Source of the DNA: Nemopilema nomurai
Lineage: Eukaryota; Cnidaria; Scyphozoa; Rhizostomeae; Rhizostomatidae
DNA length: 64,000 nucleotides
Direction: 5' to 3'
NCBI GenBank assembly: GCA_003864495.1
Contig: ML133437.1
Span: 2,232,001 to 2,296,000, forward strand
Under the pieces are notes generated by a model. The model was not told the origin of the DNA. It saw only the letters and a list, made by a program, of their open reading frames with translations, and did not search any database. Positions within the stretch are counted from its first letter, which is position 1. Each line of letters starts with the position of its first letter. A program made the position numbers and the translations under genes. Shown here in pieces: positions 39,040 to 50,171 of the stretch.

Positions 39040-42000
39040 ATGGCTTCAACATGCACCACTGGGAAACCCCAGAATGGGATCGTGCAAGCGGTACTTACGG
39101 ATTTGTACCAAATCTCCATGGCATATGCATATTGGGAAAGTGGCAAACGAAATGAGCACAGTGTTTTCGACTTGTATTTCCGCACTAACCCATTCCAAGG
39201 AGAATTCACCATCTTTGCAGGACTCCACGAGTGCATCAGTTACCTACAGAATTTCAGGTTTACAGAAACTGGCAAGTTTTTAATTTTTTTAGCTTCTAGA
39301 GATTTCCTTTTGTCAAGATTTCTTTGTTCTGATTGAAAATGGCAACAGCAGTTTGCATGCGTAGTATTTTAAGACCTGGTATTCAGAATGTGGGGTATTA
39401 TCAGGTCGAACTAATAATATTCTCCTGCGTTGTAAAACCATTCTGCACCACATTGCGAAGCCTCTTCTCCACATGACTCTTATATTTACGATTGCTTCCT
39501 GCAGTTCTGATCGTGTCGATAGTAGTTCTTTTTTCTCCCACGGTTTGCTGAATTTGCACCTGTGTATTTAAAGAAAACACTCCCCTTATCTGTGTAGTAT
39601 TAAGATATACTTCAGAGACTTTAATTGGTTTTGTTGCAGGTAATATAAATGAACATTCAATGTTACACTTATGATGTTTAACCTAGATAGCAAGTCGAAA
39701 AAAGTTTAAGCCTTCATTTTATTTTCTCTGTAAATTTTTAAAGCATTAGATAAATTTCATTTACCTGTTGATTACAATTTATCTTCTTGCCAAACCTATT
39801 AATCATTTACTAATTTCAACCATTTTTTTCTAGATATTGAATATTTACGAAGTGAAGTCTTACCTAAAACTTGCAAACCTGAGTTTTTTGATTATCTAAG
39901 AAGTCTTACAACCAAAGATGTGATTCTGTATGCCATCCCAGAAGGCACTGTTGTATTCCCTAGGATTCCTTTACTAAGAGTTGAGGGTCCTTTGCCAGGT
40001 AATATTACAATTTCTTTAGAAATATTAGCTAATTTGAGTATCTATTGGTGTTTATCCCTATTCAGAGTGTCACAGCATTCCATTCCTAAAGCTTCCATTT
40101 TCTGTGAGAGATTAATTGGATTAAATTTTTTAATACGGCTGTGAAACCCTATAATAGCTATACTGATATTGTTATTATCTGCAATCAACATAAAATTTTC
40201 TTTGCAAAAGTCCCTTTTCATTGGTGTTTAAACTCTTCTAAGCATAACACTTAAAAGAAGCACAACAAACTGCTTAGATATAAAGTGTGATAGAATACTA
40301 TCAAATTGGATAGAAGATTAGAATAATTTCATGTCTTGCAATTTGTAAATCACAGAATCCGATGTTTCTTCTCTTTTATGATTATTTACTTCAATGATTT
40401 ACTATAATAGTTCATAATTTATCAAAGATGCTAGAGTAACTAACCTGGTTGGAATCTTGTTTGAAAGTGTTTAAAAACTCTGTTGTTATATTGTATTCAT
40501 TTTCAGAAATTAAATTAAATGTTTGAAAATGCTTTATTTTGATTATGATTTTAATATTTTGCTCATTTGATTAGAATTTTGCCATTTATTTTTTAAGAAA
40601 AATCAAGTCACAAAAAAGGGTTTAATAGAGCAAGCATACTTAAAGACCAGTGTAGAAAAATATGTCCATTTCTGAATAAATGATAAAAAATGTGCTGAAA
40701 GTTGGAAACAACAAAATTAAGATGGAAAAGTTTATGTGGGAGTTTATTTTAGTAGAAGTCAAAGTCCTGTTACCAGCTCAATGACTAAAGGGCTAAACTG
40801 TAGAATCGGGATGCTACAAAAAACATTCTGATGTTTCATGGTAGGGTGCCAGAGTTCTGAAGAGTACCCCAGCCCCTCCTGACTGTCCTGGTATTGGCAG
40901 AAGCCCATGTTTCATTGGTAATAGCAGGTTTTTATATTTCTGAAAGGCAAAATGTTTTTGTAGAATCCTGATTCTACAGTTTTGATGACTAAAGTTGCTT
41001 AAAATGACTTGTTCCAAGAAGGAAAGTGACAAAGTATGCACAGAGGTTTTTGAAAATTCTTAAGGCAGAGCTATTTTCTTGCTACTTTTGCTAGTAAGTT
41101 TGTTTATTAAGCAAGTGTGGCCCTACATATACTTTATTGTTGTGCTCAAAATATTGAGACTTGCTATGTGTTAATAGGATGCATGTTTAAACGAGGATAT
41201 TAGGACTTTCCTTGTTGATTCAAGAACTTGGATTTTTGATCAACCGTTATTTTAATTGTTATTTTTTGCCAGCCTAAGTTAGAGTTAGGTAAGCGAGAAA
41301 TGTTCTATGATTGAATCAGCCTTCTCTAAGGTTAAAAAGTGATTAATTTCACCAGCAGATAATTATCTGCCAGTTTCAAGGGCCTTTTTATTGCTTAATT
41401 TGTTAAAATGGAATAATTTCTATCACAGTGGGATTCTTAAATGTGCAAATTCAGCCCTCTAATATTTGTGTTGTTTTAAGGAAGAATCCCTAGTGTATGT
41501 GTTTTTGCTTCTTGCATACTTCAGGCACCATATTTTGAACCAAATTGATTTTATTTAACCTTTCCCATTTGTATGTTTTTTATGTATGAAGTTTTTATAT
41601 CAACCTGAAAATTTTAGCACTGTATGCACATTCGAAGCTTCAAATGTTGCCTCAAAGTTATAGTTACGGGACTGAAGTTTTGTGTAATAATTTGTCGAAC
41701 TTACATGGGTAAAGAAGGGGCTTACGCTCTTTGAATCTTCGAGTATTAAGTCGAGATCTTGGAAAGCATTTTAGCTACAGCTTACATAATTAGTTTTTAC
41801 TTATTAATGGAAAACCTAGCATAGAAAACCTACGTTTACTTAGCATAGAAAACCTTCAATATATTTTCATTTTATTTGCTGATAACTGTAGGTTAATCGT
41901 CTTTTTGTTGATGTGAGCAGGCGCCGAAGTCATCTGTAAATAATGAATTCCCTTTCTGTTTTATTACGTAGGGTGAGATCTTGTGAAAACCGACAGGATA

Positions 42001-45000
42001 AGAAACGATAAGCACGGACTAAAAACCGTCTTTTAGGAAATCAAGAGTAATGACTCTACTTCGACTCCTGTGATATTACACAAAACCTTTCAAGTCTGAT
42101 TGTAAGTCACAAATACCCCTGATTGAACTATTGTTATTTCATTGTCATGTTTCTCGGGCAGGTGCACCCAAAAAGCATTTTCTGCAAAGGTATTAAGCGA
42201 CCACAATGCATGGATTATCACTAGAATTACCCTCTATCTTAGTTATAGCAAAAAGTGTTATTTTTCCCAGGTGTTCGATCGCCAAATCTTAGCAAACAAA
42301 ACTGGCAAAAAACTGCATGCATTTGATAACCTTTCTTGAATTTAAAGCAAGATGCAATACAACAGAGGCAAACATTTGCACTGCGTTCTTCCTCTAAACG
42401 GATATTTTTAATCTAGATACGTCATTTCGGTCAAAAAGCTAGGCCTGTTTCTTTGCTCTTTTCAAATTTGCTTTTCAGGTTCAATTGATTTTTAGCAAAG
42501 GCTTTGTACGGTAGTTTCTTATGTGATGACTCAATTCCCATCTGCAGAAAGCACATCAAAGAGATTTCACATGTACGCTTGTTGAGGACTACATAATCTT
42601 GCAGTCGCCTAATATGGCCCCCTAATGCACTGTAGAGAGAAGTGAATTATTCCATCCCGTCCGTTCTGTTATTCTTTTGGATGTTTCCAACTGTTTAACT
42701 ATTGTATCGACCACACAGAAGACTGGCAGTCCACAAGAAAGCGGCTAATCAATTCGTCTTCTGGCAGTAATTGGATGCTCACTTTGTTTTTGTTGCGCGT
42801 AGTAGCGGCCTGTCTTAAAAAGCTGATAATAATAATAACCAGGACATGAAAACTAACCCGACCTTATGACCGTGCGAGCGCAGGAAAATTTCAGGAATAA
42901 AGTTATGCAGGAAATATTTTGCATAGATGGTTTGTAAGAGAAATGTTTGACCTTTTCTGTTCATCAAAACGGAAAAATGTTATCTACAGTAGATCCCACA
43001 TTAAAGTGAAACTCAATGTTTCCATAGTGGTCGATCGCATTGCCAAAAGGCTTTCAATGCTCCCAGTCATGGACAGCTGAAATTCACAAAGCATACATTT
43101 TCTGTCACCAGGATACATAAAAGATTTTAAAGTGATTTAAAGAAATTTTGCCGAAGTCTACGTTAAACATAGTTTGATAGAGATAGAGTAAGCTGGAGAT
43201 ATTTTTCATTAAGTGAAACCTATCAATACTATCTTCGAGATATCGTTTCTCTTTAATCTTTCTGTCTTTGCAGGAATATTATACACGACTTTTATACGGA
43301 AGGAAAACTTGTTCATGCCCTGATACCAATTTTTAAAATATTTGCTCATAGCCAAAAAAGTTTCGCGCCCATATAGGCGATTTTTTCCAAGAAAAACATT
43401 CAGTTCCGACCAGAACACGTTCCATTTTTGTGCCAAGGTTTCAAATTTTAAGCGTACGAAAAACTCATCTAGACAAAGATGAACATTACCGCGGCATTTA
43501 ATTGTTTATCTTACTTTTTAGTGGCTCAGTTGCTGGAAACGACGCTGCTTAATTTGATCAATTATGCAAGGTAAAATCAAATTTCCGTTAAATTTTGTTT
43601 CTTTTCCATTTTAAACACCTTCAAATGCCAAATTCAGTAGAACTTTTTTATGTTGTATTTTTTAACGTTACCTACATATGAATTTTCGTTATCCAGTTTG
43701 GTCGCTACGAATGCTGCTAGGTTCAGAATTGCCGCTGGCAAGGAGAAGACATTGCTAGAGTTTGGTCTTCGTAGAGCACAGGGACCTGACGGAGCTTTAT
43801 CTGCTTCAAAATATTGCTATATTGGAGGTAGACCCTCAGAAATTCATATAGTCCACACGTTTGCTTGATGTTTGTAAATAAAAATCGTTTTTAAAACCAC
43901 TGACATTCACCTGCTTATTCGAAATTGATGAATCTCAACTGATTCGCGCCGTTTCCAGCAGTTTGTAAAAGAAAACTGTCTCTTTGTTTGTATTAGCGTC
44001 TTTCAAGTGATTTATAGATGCAAATGACAACCAAAAATCTTCAATAAGGCAGGGTCGTTTTCCGAACTGTAATGCTTTTACAAAGCAGACACCAGGGTAA
44101 ACAGCCTAAAATGTCTCATAAAAGCATTTTCAACATTCCACGACTGCACACCAATCCCCACACCTCTTCTAGACAAAGTTTAGGCCCGTGGTGAATGTCG
44201 TTCAATGTGAATTCATGTATGGGATCTAGACGCCCTGGCAGCGATCGTATACCCAGAGACAGGCTAGTCTTTACTGTTTATGTTAATTTGTCTCTTCACA
44301 GTCATAGAGGATCTAGGAACCTAGCAAGTTGCTTTCTTTCACTTGCCATCACGCTCGCAGGTCTTTGCATTTTGTTCTGTTTAATTTCGTCAATACTCTG
44401 ATGCAGGGTTTGATGGGACAAGCAATGTCCTGGCCGGCAAGAAATACGGGATACCGTGCAGGGGCACCCAGGCGCATGCGTTTGTGTCGTCTTATCTTGA
44501 TACCGACGGGCACCATGTTGGCAAGCTGAGGCCAAAAGATGGCGGCGAGGAGAGAGAGTTTCTTCCTCTAGCCAAGCAATGGCTGGAGAGAATCGCCCCC
44601 GTTCTTGACATTCCTTTGGATCAGACCAGCCCGAGTGAACTCATTGCCTTCTCTGCATTTGCGGTTGCGTTCCCGACGAATTTTCTCGCATTGGTGGACA
44701 CCTACAATGTCATCAGGTCGGTGGATTCAGTTTCAGATCGAAGTTTCATTGCAAAAATTAATTGGTTTGACATATTGCCTAACTATGCTCCACCAGAATA
44801 ACAGCTTTTATTGACCCCTTTGCAAGGATAGGTAGTTCCTTTACTTGTAAAGGTATTCGATTCCAGTCCTCGCCTTTGCGTGCTTTTATGTTAGGCCGAA
44901 CGCCAGCTGATCATTGAGATGTTTCGATTCCAGTTTCGCTTTTGCGTTCATTTACGTTCTTTCATGTTAGGCCGAATGGCAGCTAACCTTTGATATGTTT

Positions 45001-48000
45001 CGTTTTCAGGAGTGGCTTGCCGAATTTCTGTGCCGCTGCGTTGGCGTTGAACGACTTCGGGTACAAAGCGCTCGGCATCAGACTCGACTCGGGTGATCTC
45101 GCATATCTCTCAAAGATGGTGCGACAAAAGTTTGTTCAAGTCGGCCAGTTGTGAGTGTCTTGTTATTTGACGTACCCCACTTGTTGTCATTTTAAGCAGG
45201 GCATATACAGATTGTGCGACTGTATTTGAAATAAAACCCACTAAAACCTGTTTGCGTGTGAATATATTTTGATCATGGTACTTTCTCCGTTGTTATAGTT
45301 CACAATTGTAAAAAAAAAGGCTTTTTTAGGTCTATACACGTATTTTATCTTTCGAGGAGGGCTTAGAATCGAAGCAAGTATTGCCAGTCAGTTTATCAAG
45401 ATAATCCATCGTTTTGCAGGATCGCTTTGTAATAATACCTCTGTTATCTTCTCACGTGGAGTTCGAACGTCGTCTTTTAGTGACGAGAGGGTACCCTTTC
45501 GGTTTTAGCACCAATCACGAGTGGTTCCGAAAGCTCATTATTGTCGCAAGTAATGATTTGAATGAAGAGACGATATACTCATTGCAACAACAGGTGAGTT
45601 TATAAGAATATTGAGATTGCTAAACTTTTAGAATAATTTAAGAATAATGTAGGGCTCAACCTTCCTCCAGACTAAAATTTCTCCTTAATCTGAGTTTTCA
45701 CCCAAAGCAAACAAAATTTGACGCTATAAATGTTCATATGTTTTAAAATACACTCAGCTGCTATAAGATTTTGCGTTTTAATATAAAATTTTTTGCTCTG
45801 TTTGTTCTTGTTAAATTTTATGATAAAGCAACATAAAAAAGATTTTATATTAACCTTTGTTCTTAAGGTGAATTTATGCATTTTGTTGGGCAAGACTAGT
45901 TTAAGAAAAATCAAGTTTCTAAGAATATTAAGGCTCGGCAAAAAACTAGGTATTCTTATAAAAAAGGGGTTTCCGTAATCAAGTTCGGCTCTTTGCTAAA
46001 CTGTTTTTCTGCCTTAAAATCAAATGTCTTGGGCCTAGCTCTTGGGAGCCTAAGGTCTGGGCCCTTGGGGATCCTTCTGATTATCCATTTGCCGACGTCA
46101 GGTTGGCGTATCAGCCTTTTTCGAATAATGTTGTTCAGTTTGATGTCATTTTTAATGAAATAGTTTGCTTTTGATAATCCTTGTGGACTTCTTTGTTTTC
46201 CAGGGCCACGAAATTGACTCGTTTGGTATTGGAACCCACCTGGTCACGTGCCAAAAGCAACCGGCTTTGGGATGCGTGTACAAGGTATGCGAACCTTCGA
46301 AATTCGAACACCACAATAATTTTTTGGTGTGTTGTTGGTATGAGTTGGCATACAGATAGTAAAAGAATATTGAATTTTGTTTTGAAAAATGCACGCTGAG
46401 TTGAAGCTTAGACGAATATGGAGGCACGTGTAGTTGTTTTGTATTTATTTAAAGTTTTCCTTTTTAAGGCTATTTTAAATGTTATGTCAAACGAGCGGAT
46501 GTTTTCAGTACTTGAAAGTGCTATTATTAACCTTATTAAAGCTTGCTAAATTCCCGTAAGTCATCACAATGCAAATCGCAGATGTTTGAGGGCTGTTTTC
46601 AAATGTTTTTGTTTTGATAAAATTTAAGGACTTATTTCTATGTTTTTGACCACCTTAAGAGTCTATGATTTCTCTCTTTGATTTCTCTCTCTTTGCAAGT
46701 AAGACGCTATTTATTTATTAATTTGGGACTTTGCAGCTCGTCGAAATTAATACAGAAGCAAGAATGAAGATTAGTGAAGAAGTGAAGAAGGTTACAATTC
46801 CAGGCCGTAAAGATGCCTATCGTCTATATGGAGCGGATGGTGGGTAATGCATCCTTTTTAGAAAGCGCCCCCTTCCTTTAGAAAGCGCCCCCTTGATTAT
46901 GCCCCATAGTTTTAACCGTCTTTTGTTGTGTTTGAGTCAGCGTTAATCCAAATCCCAATGCTCAGCAATAATCTTTATTCATATTTGTATGTTGTTATAT
47001 TGATTACCTGAAGGGACTAGGGTAGACTGATTTTGGTTTTTGGGGCTAGGTCTGGTCACAAACTTTTGTCTGTATTGGCTTCAGGGGCGGATTCAGGGAG
47101 AAATTGGTTTGATGAAAGAAGCAATAGTAATAGCGGCAATAGGTTGCGATGTAATTCCAGAGAATAGGAAGAATTTTTGTGGCATTGGATGACGTTAATT
47201 GATGCAAAAGGAAATGTTTTCCTCTCAAATAAAGCTGGTGCATCGAATGGTGTAGGAAACTGTTCGCTGGCGATAAAATTCTGATGCGTAAGATTTTTTA
47301 TTGTTTGAGGAAATCTGACTTATGCTCGAGCAAAGGCTGCTAATGTCTAGATCCGCCCCTGATTGGCTTATCCCCGGGATCTACATGTTTGATGGTTTTG
47401 ACGTAACATTTGGTATGGAATCAACTCTGACAAAGTGTCGACTTTATATCTTGCTTGTTCTTTGGCCGCCATTACCTGCAAACTACAACCCTAGCAAATA
47501 ACAATCCAGTTCAAAATTGCAAGATTTTACCCTTAACCTTCCTTTTTGTAAAAGCCATATTTATTGACCAACATAATTCACTTGTCGTAACAATGGACCC
47601 TCTGAGAGCAATGGCGGGCAAAAGTTTTCTCTGCACCTCCAAACACTCGAATCTCTTACGATTTCAGTGCATTTCCTTCCGTTGCAGGGAAGGCCCTTGT
47701 TGACTTGATTCAGACAACGAAAGAGCCACCACCCCTCCCGGAATCTCGGGCATTATGCAGACATCCGATTGTCGAGTCCAAACGGGCCTACGTTAAGCCA
47801 TCGTCAATAGAATGCCTACTCAAACTTTACTTTAAGGATGGAAAGGTAAAATCTTATTACCCCTTACCCTCCATTACCCCCTTCCATGTCACGTACGTAT
47901 TAAACTTTTGTGTCAATAATCAAAGTTCTTTTTAATGCAGTGACATGTAACAGTCAGTAGACTATGTATCGTAAATTGAAGTGTTTCACAAATCGTTGTT

Positions 48001-48749
48001 TTCCAATGAGGCCTTATATCTTCAAGGAATTGATAAGAAATAGTCTGAATCAATAAAATGAATACTTGTGTTCCTTTTGTGTTTTATGTAAAAATTTAGA
48101 GAACGAATATCGCCGTAAAGGTGTTTCCTATTCCACGAGATTTTTTGACATTCCACTTGAAATTCTCCTCAAGGTCCACCAGAAGCTGCCCTCGCTACAT
48201 GAAATCAAAGATCAGGTGCAAAGGTCTCTTTCTTCCATCAGAGTTGATCACTTGAGGCCACTTAACCCCACTCCTTATAAGGTATGTTACTCTATCCTCT
48301 CTGTCTTAAATTAAGAGCGACATTGTTCATGCGTATCTGAAATTCTTTCTGATTTATGGTGGGGTTTCGGCTAAGGGGCTCTCAGATTTTACAAGAAAAA
48401 CATTATTCGTTCAGCTCTGAGTCTTTGCAGCAGCATTCTCTGCTTCTATAACGTCTGAAAACATGAAACCAGAACAACTACAATCAAGGCACTAAACCAA
48501 CAAGTTCCCTGTATGTTAATAATGAATTGGATTGACCTTTTGTTTCCGTCACCAAACAGTTAGGGCCTGAGATGTTGAGATTGTTGCAAGTCGGTTCAGT
48601 TCTTCATTTAATGTCACTAATTTTTTTATTTTTATTTATTTATTTTATTTTATTTTTTTATTTTTCCGTAGGTGTCCGTTTCCGACAGCTTGTACAACTT
48701 CATGCATCAGCTCTGGTTAGATCATGCACCGATCGGGGAATTGTCTTGA
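39040..48749 (+). CDS. NAPRT: Nicotinate phosphoribosyltransferase, complete, 12 exons
   Basis: The enzyme makes nicotinate mononucleotide from nicotinate and PRPP with ATP (Preiss-Handler route to NAD) in the cytosol. Exons: 39040-39271, 39834-39998, 43522-43570, 43697-43827, 44407-44716, 45010-45150, 45509-45593, 46204-46284, 46737-46839, 47688-47845, 48174-48281, 48672-48749. They total 546 residues, near the vertebrate length, with phases agreeing at every junction. The start is supported by [14 protein letters not shown], the usual N-terminal block. Other family blocks are GRNxAR-type [31 protein letters not shown] (H216 matches the histidine phosphorylated in bacterial homologues), LDSGDL (321-326), [12 protein letters not shown] and the phosphate-binding GIGTH (379-383). 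The C-terminus is less conserved. Intron 1 uses a GC donor. Intron 2 is 3.5 kb, and intron 9 carries a hAT-type MITE. No frame break is present. Confidence 0.95.
39272..39277 (+). other. NAPRT: GC-AG splice donor of NAPRT intron 1
   Basis: Exon 1 ends ACT G and the intron begins gcaagt, a classic GC donor that is otherwise a consensus match. It gives [18 protein letters not shown] across the junction, as expected for the family. The nearest GT donor (aatttcag|gtttac, 39257-39258) would delete conserved residues and shift frame. Confidence 0.85.
44858..45000. repeat. Tandem duplication before NAPRT exon 6
   Basis: Two diverged units (44858-44924 and 44925-45000) both start CGATTCCAG, contain ATGTTAGGCCGAA and end in ATGTTT. 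The following true acceptor (cgttttcag) looks like the start of a third unit, so each unit begins with an acceptor-like CAG. Confidence 0.7.
46857..46894. repeat. Two tandem copies of a 20-bp unit
   Basis: TTTAGAAAGCGCCCCCTT(CC) is repeated twice without change, starting 18 bp after the donor of NAPRT exon 9. Confidence 0.85.
47082..47361. mobile_element. hAT-type MITE with 8-bp target duplication
   Basis: The 280-bp element begins CAGGGGCGGATTCAG and ends CTAGATCCGCCCCTG, inverted repeats of about 15 bp. It is flanked on both sides by ATTGGCTT (47074-47081 and 47362-47369), a perfect 8-bp duplication as hAT transposases make. The CAGGGGCGGAT terminus is typical of non-autonomous hAT elements in many animals. 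It lies in NAPRT intron 9 and has no coding capacity. Confidence 0.92.
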
Positions 48750-50171
48750 TATTGCTGGCCTTCGGTGTTTTCAGAAGTAAAGAGAGAATTAATTTTGCAA
48801 TGGGCAGGGGGCGTAATTATAAACGAATGAATTTGATCAGCGAACATGGCTTTAATTTAATTCATAAAATATATTTATTGCTTTTTGTTGTCAAATTAGC
48901 ATCGAATATTATTTTTTGTAATACCATCACTCGATCCTTTATGCTTTTGCTGTAATCGAACGCCAAGCATGTCATAATCTTTTTGATTCAATGTAGCACC
49001 TAATACATGTTTATTTAAAGGAACTGATTAAAACTTTTTACGTTTTTTTGAAGCTTATTAAATTGGAATACTTCAATAAAATAACCGCATTGTTTCATTG
49101 ATGTTTTCTTTTCCAATTTCCTGTGACTGTTTTTCTTATTGAATGATAATAGGTATTTGGGAGAAGGGATGTGGGTTGAGGATAAAAGGACAGGGAAATG
49201 GCTGGCCTTCACATCGGCAATCGTGTCTTATATGCTCCAAAAATTAAAGTGTAGCTGGCCGAATTAAATAGAGGCAGATACACTGCCATTTTAAAATAAT
49301 TTCCATTAATTACATTTTCCAAGGTCTCCCTACCACACGTACTGAAAATCGATCAGTCAGAGGATGTAAATCAGCCCCTAGGGTGTTTTGGCACAAAAGT
49401 ACTCTCCATATACATGAAAATGGAAAGAAGTCCCAACACTAGAGAACTGCTAATTTATTGCTGCATCCAACAATTCTGTCATGCTGTATGATTTCGTTTT
49501 GCATCAATCCTAATTTTTCAAGGGTGATTCAGATTTTACTGTTTTACAAACGGACAAGATGAAGGCGTCCCTTAAGGAGCGATTGGTTTGGGTTTGCGAA
49601 TCTTCTCCTTAACCGAAGCCGTTTTAACCGTTGATGCATCCATGTACCAACTCATGGTCTTGCATTTCAGCTCTACGTCCACGAAACCCATGCCTGATGG
49701 TGCGCCTTTGGCTCTCAGAGTTGTCTCTGGTTGCCTTTTTTTCGACCTGTCGTCCTTGAATCAACTTCTTTGTGTAATCATTGTTTCTGTTTTGGTTCCC
49801 GTTTAATGTAATCTATCTTTGTAGACAGAAAGAGTTCGTCTTTTCCCTTGGGCTCTTCTAAAGTTAGGTGTTAAGTAACGCAGATTGGTCAATTATAACC
49901 AATCACGCGCTCTGCTTTTCACCCTCTAGTGTTTTAGATCCACATCTGGCTATTTATATAGTCAGTTTTTGGTTATCTTCCGATGTTTGCATACTCTGAG
50001 GAGTGTCGAACGAAAAAGTACTTTAAAGCACTTTTTCCATTGTCGTCTGCAACTTTTCATGTGTTCGCGACTCGTAATCACGTTTAAACGAAAACGAGAC
50101 TGAATGTCCTCCCATTTGATGTTAAACTTTTCCGAAGCAAGATCGCTGGTAAAAGAAAATAGGATACCAAA
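48750..50171. other. Intergenic: NAPRT 3' flank and CAND1 promoter
   Basis: No coding exon is visible. An AATAAA-like site near 49075 could end the NAPRT transcript. A TATA-like TATTTATATA at 49951-49960 lies about 215 bp before the CAND1 ATG. An inverted copy of the dispersed motif (49981-50008) lies between that site and the ATG, so it may fall in the 5' UTR. Confidence 0.5.
49981..50008 (-). repeat. Dispersed short motif, copy 4 (inverted)
   Basis: The minus strand reads CGACACTCCTCAGAGTATGC followed by AAACATCG, nearly identical to copy 2. It is about 165 bp before the CAND1 ATG. Confidence 0.5.

Noticed and set aside
45414..45508. Earlier start for NAPRT exon 7 at the acceptor near 45420
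   Set aside because: Entry in the phase set by exon 6 gives an immediate stop; the acceptor at 45506-45508 (ttttag) gives the expected [11 protein letters not shown].
48572..48955. 127-codon plus-strand open frame
   Set aside because: It overlaps the last NAPRT exon in another frame and starts in a T-rich intron tract.
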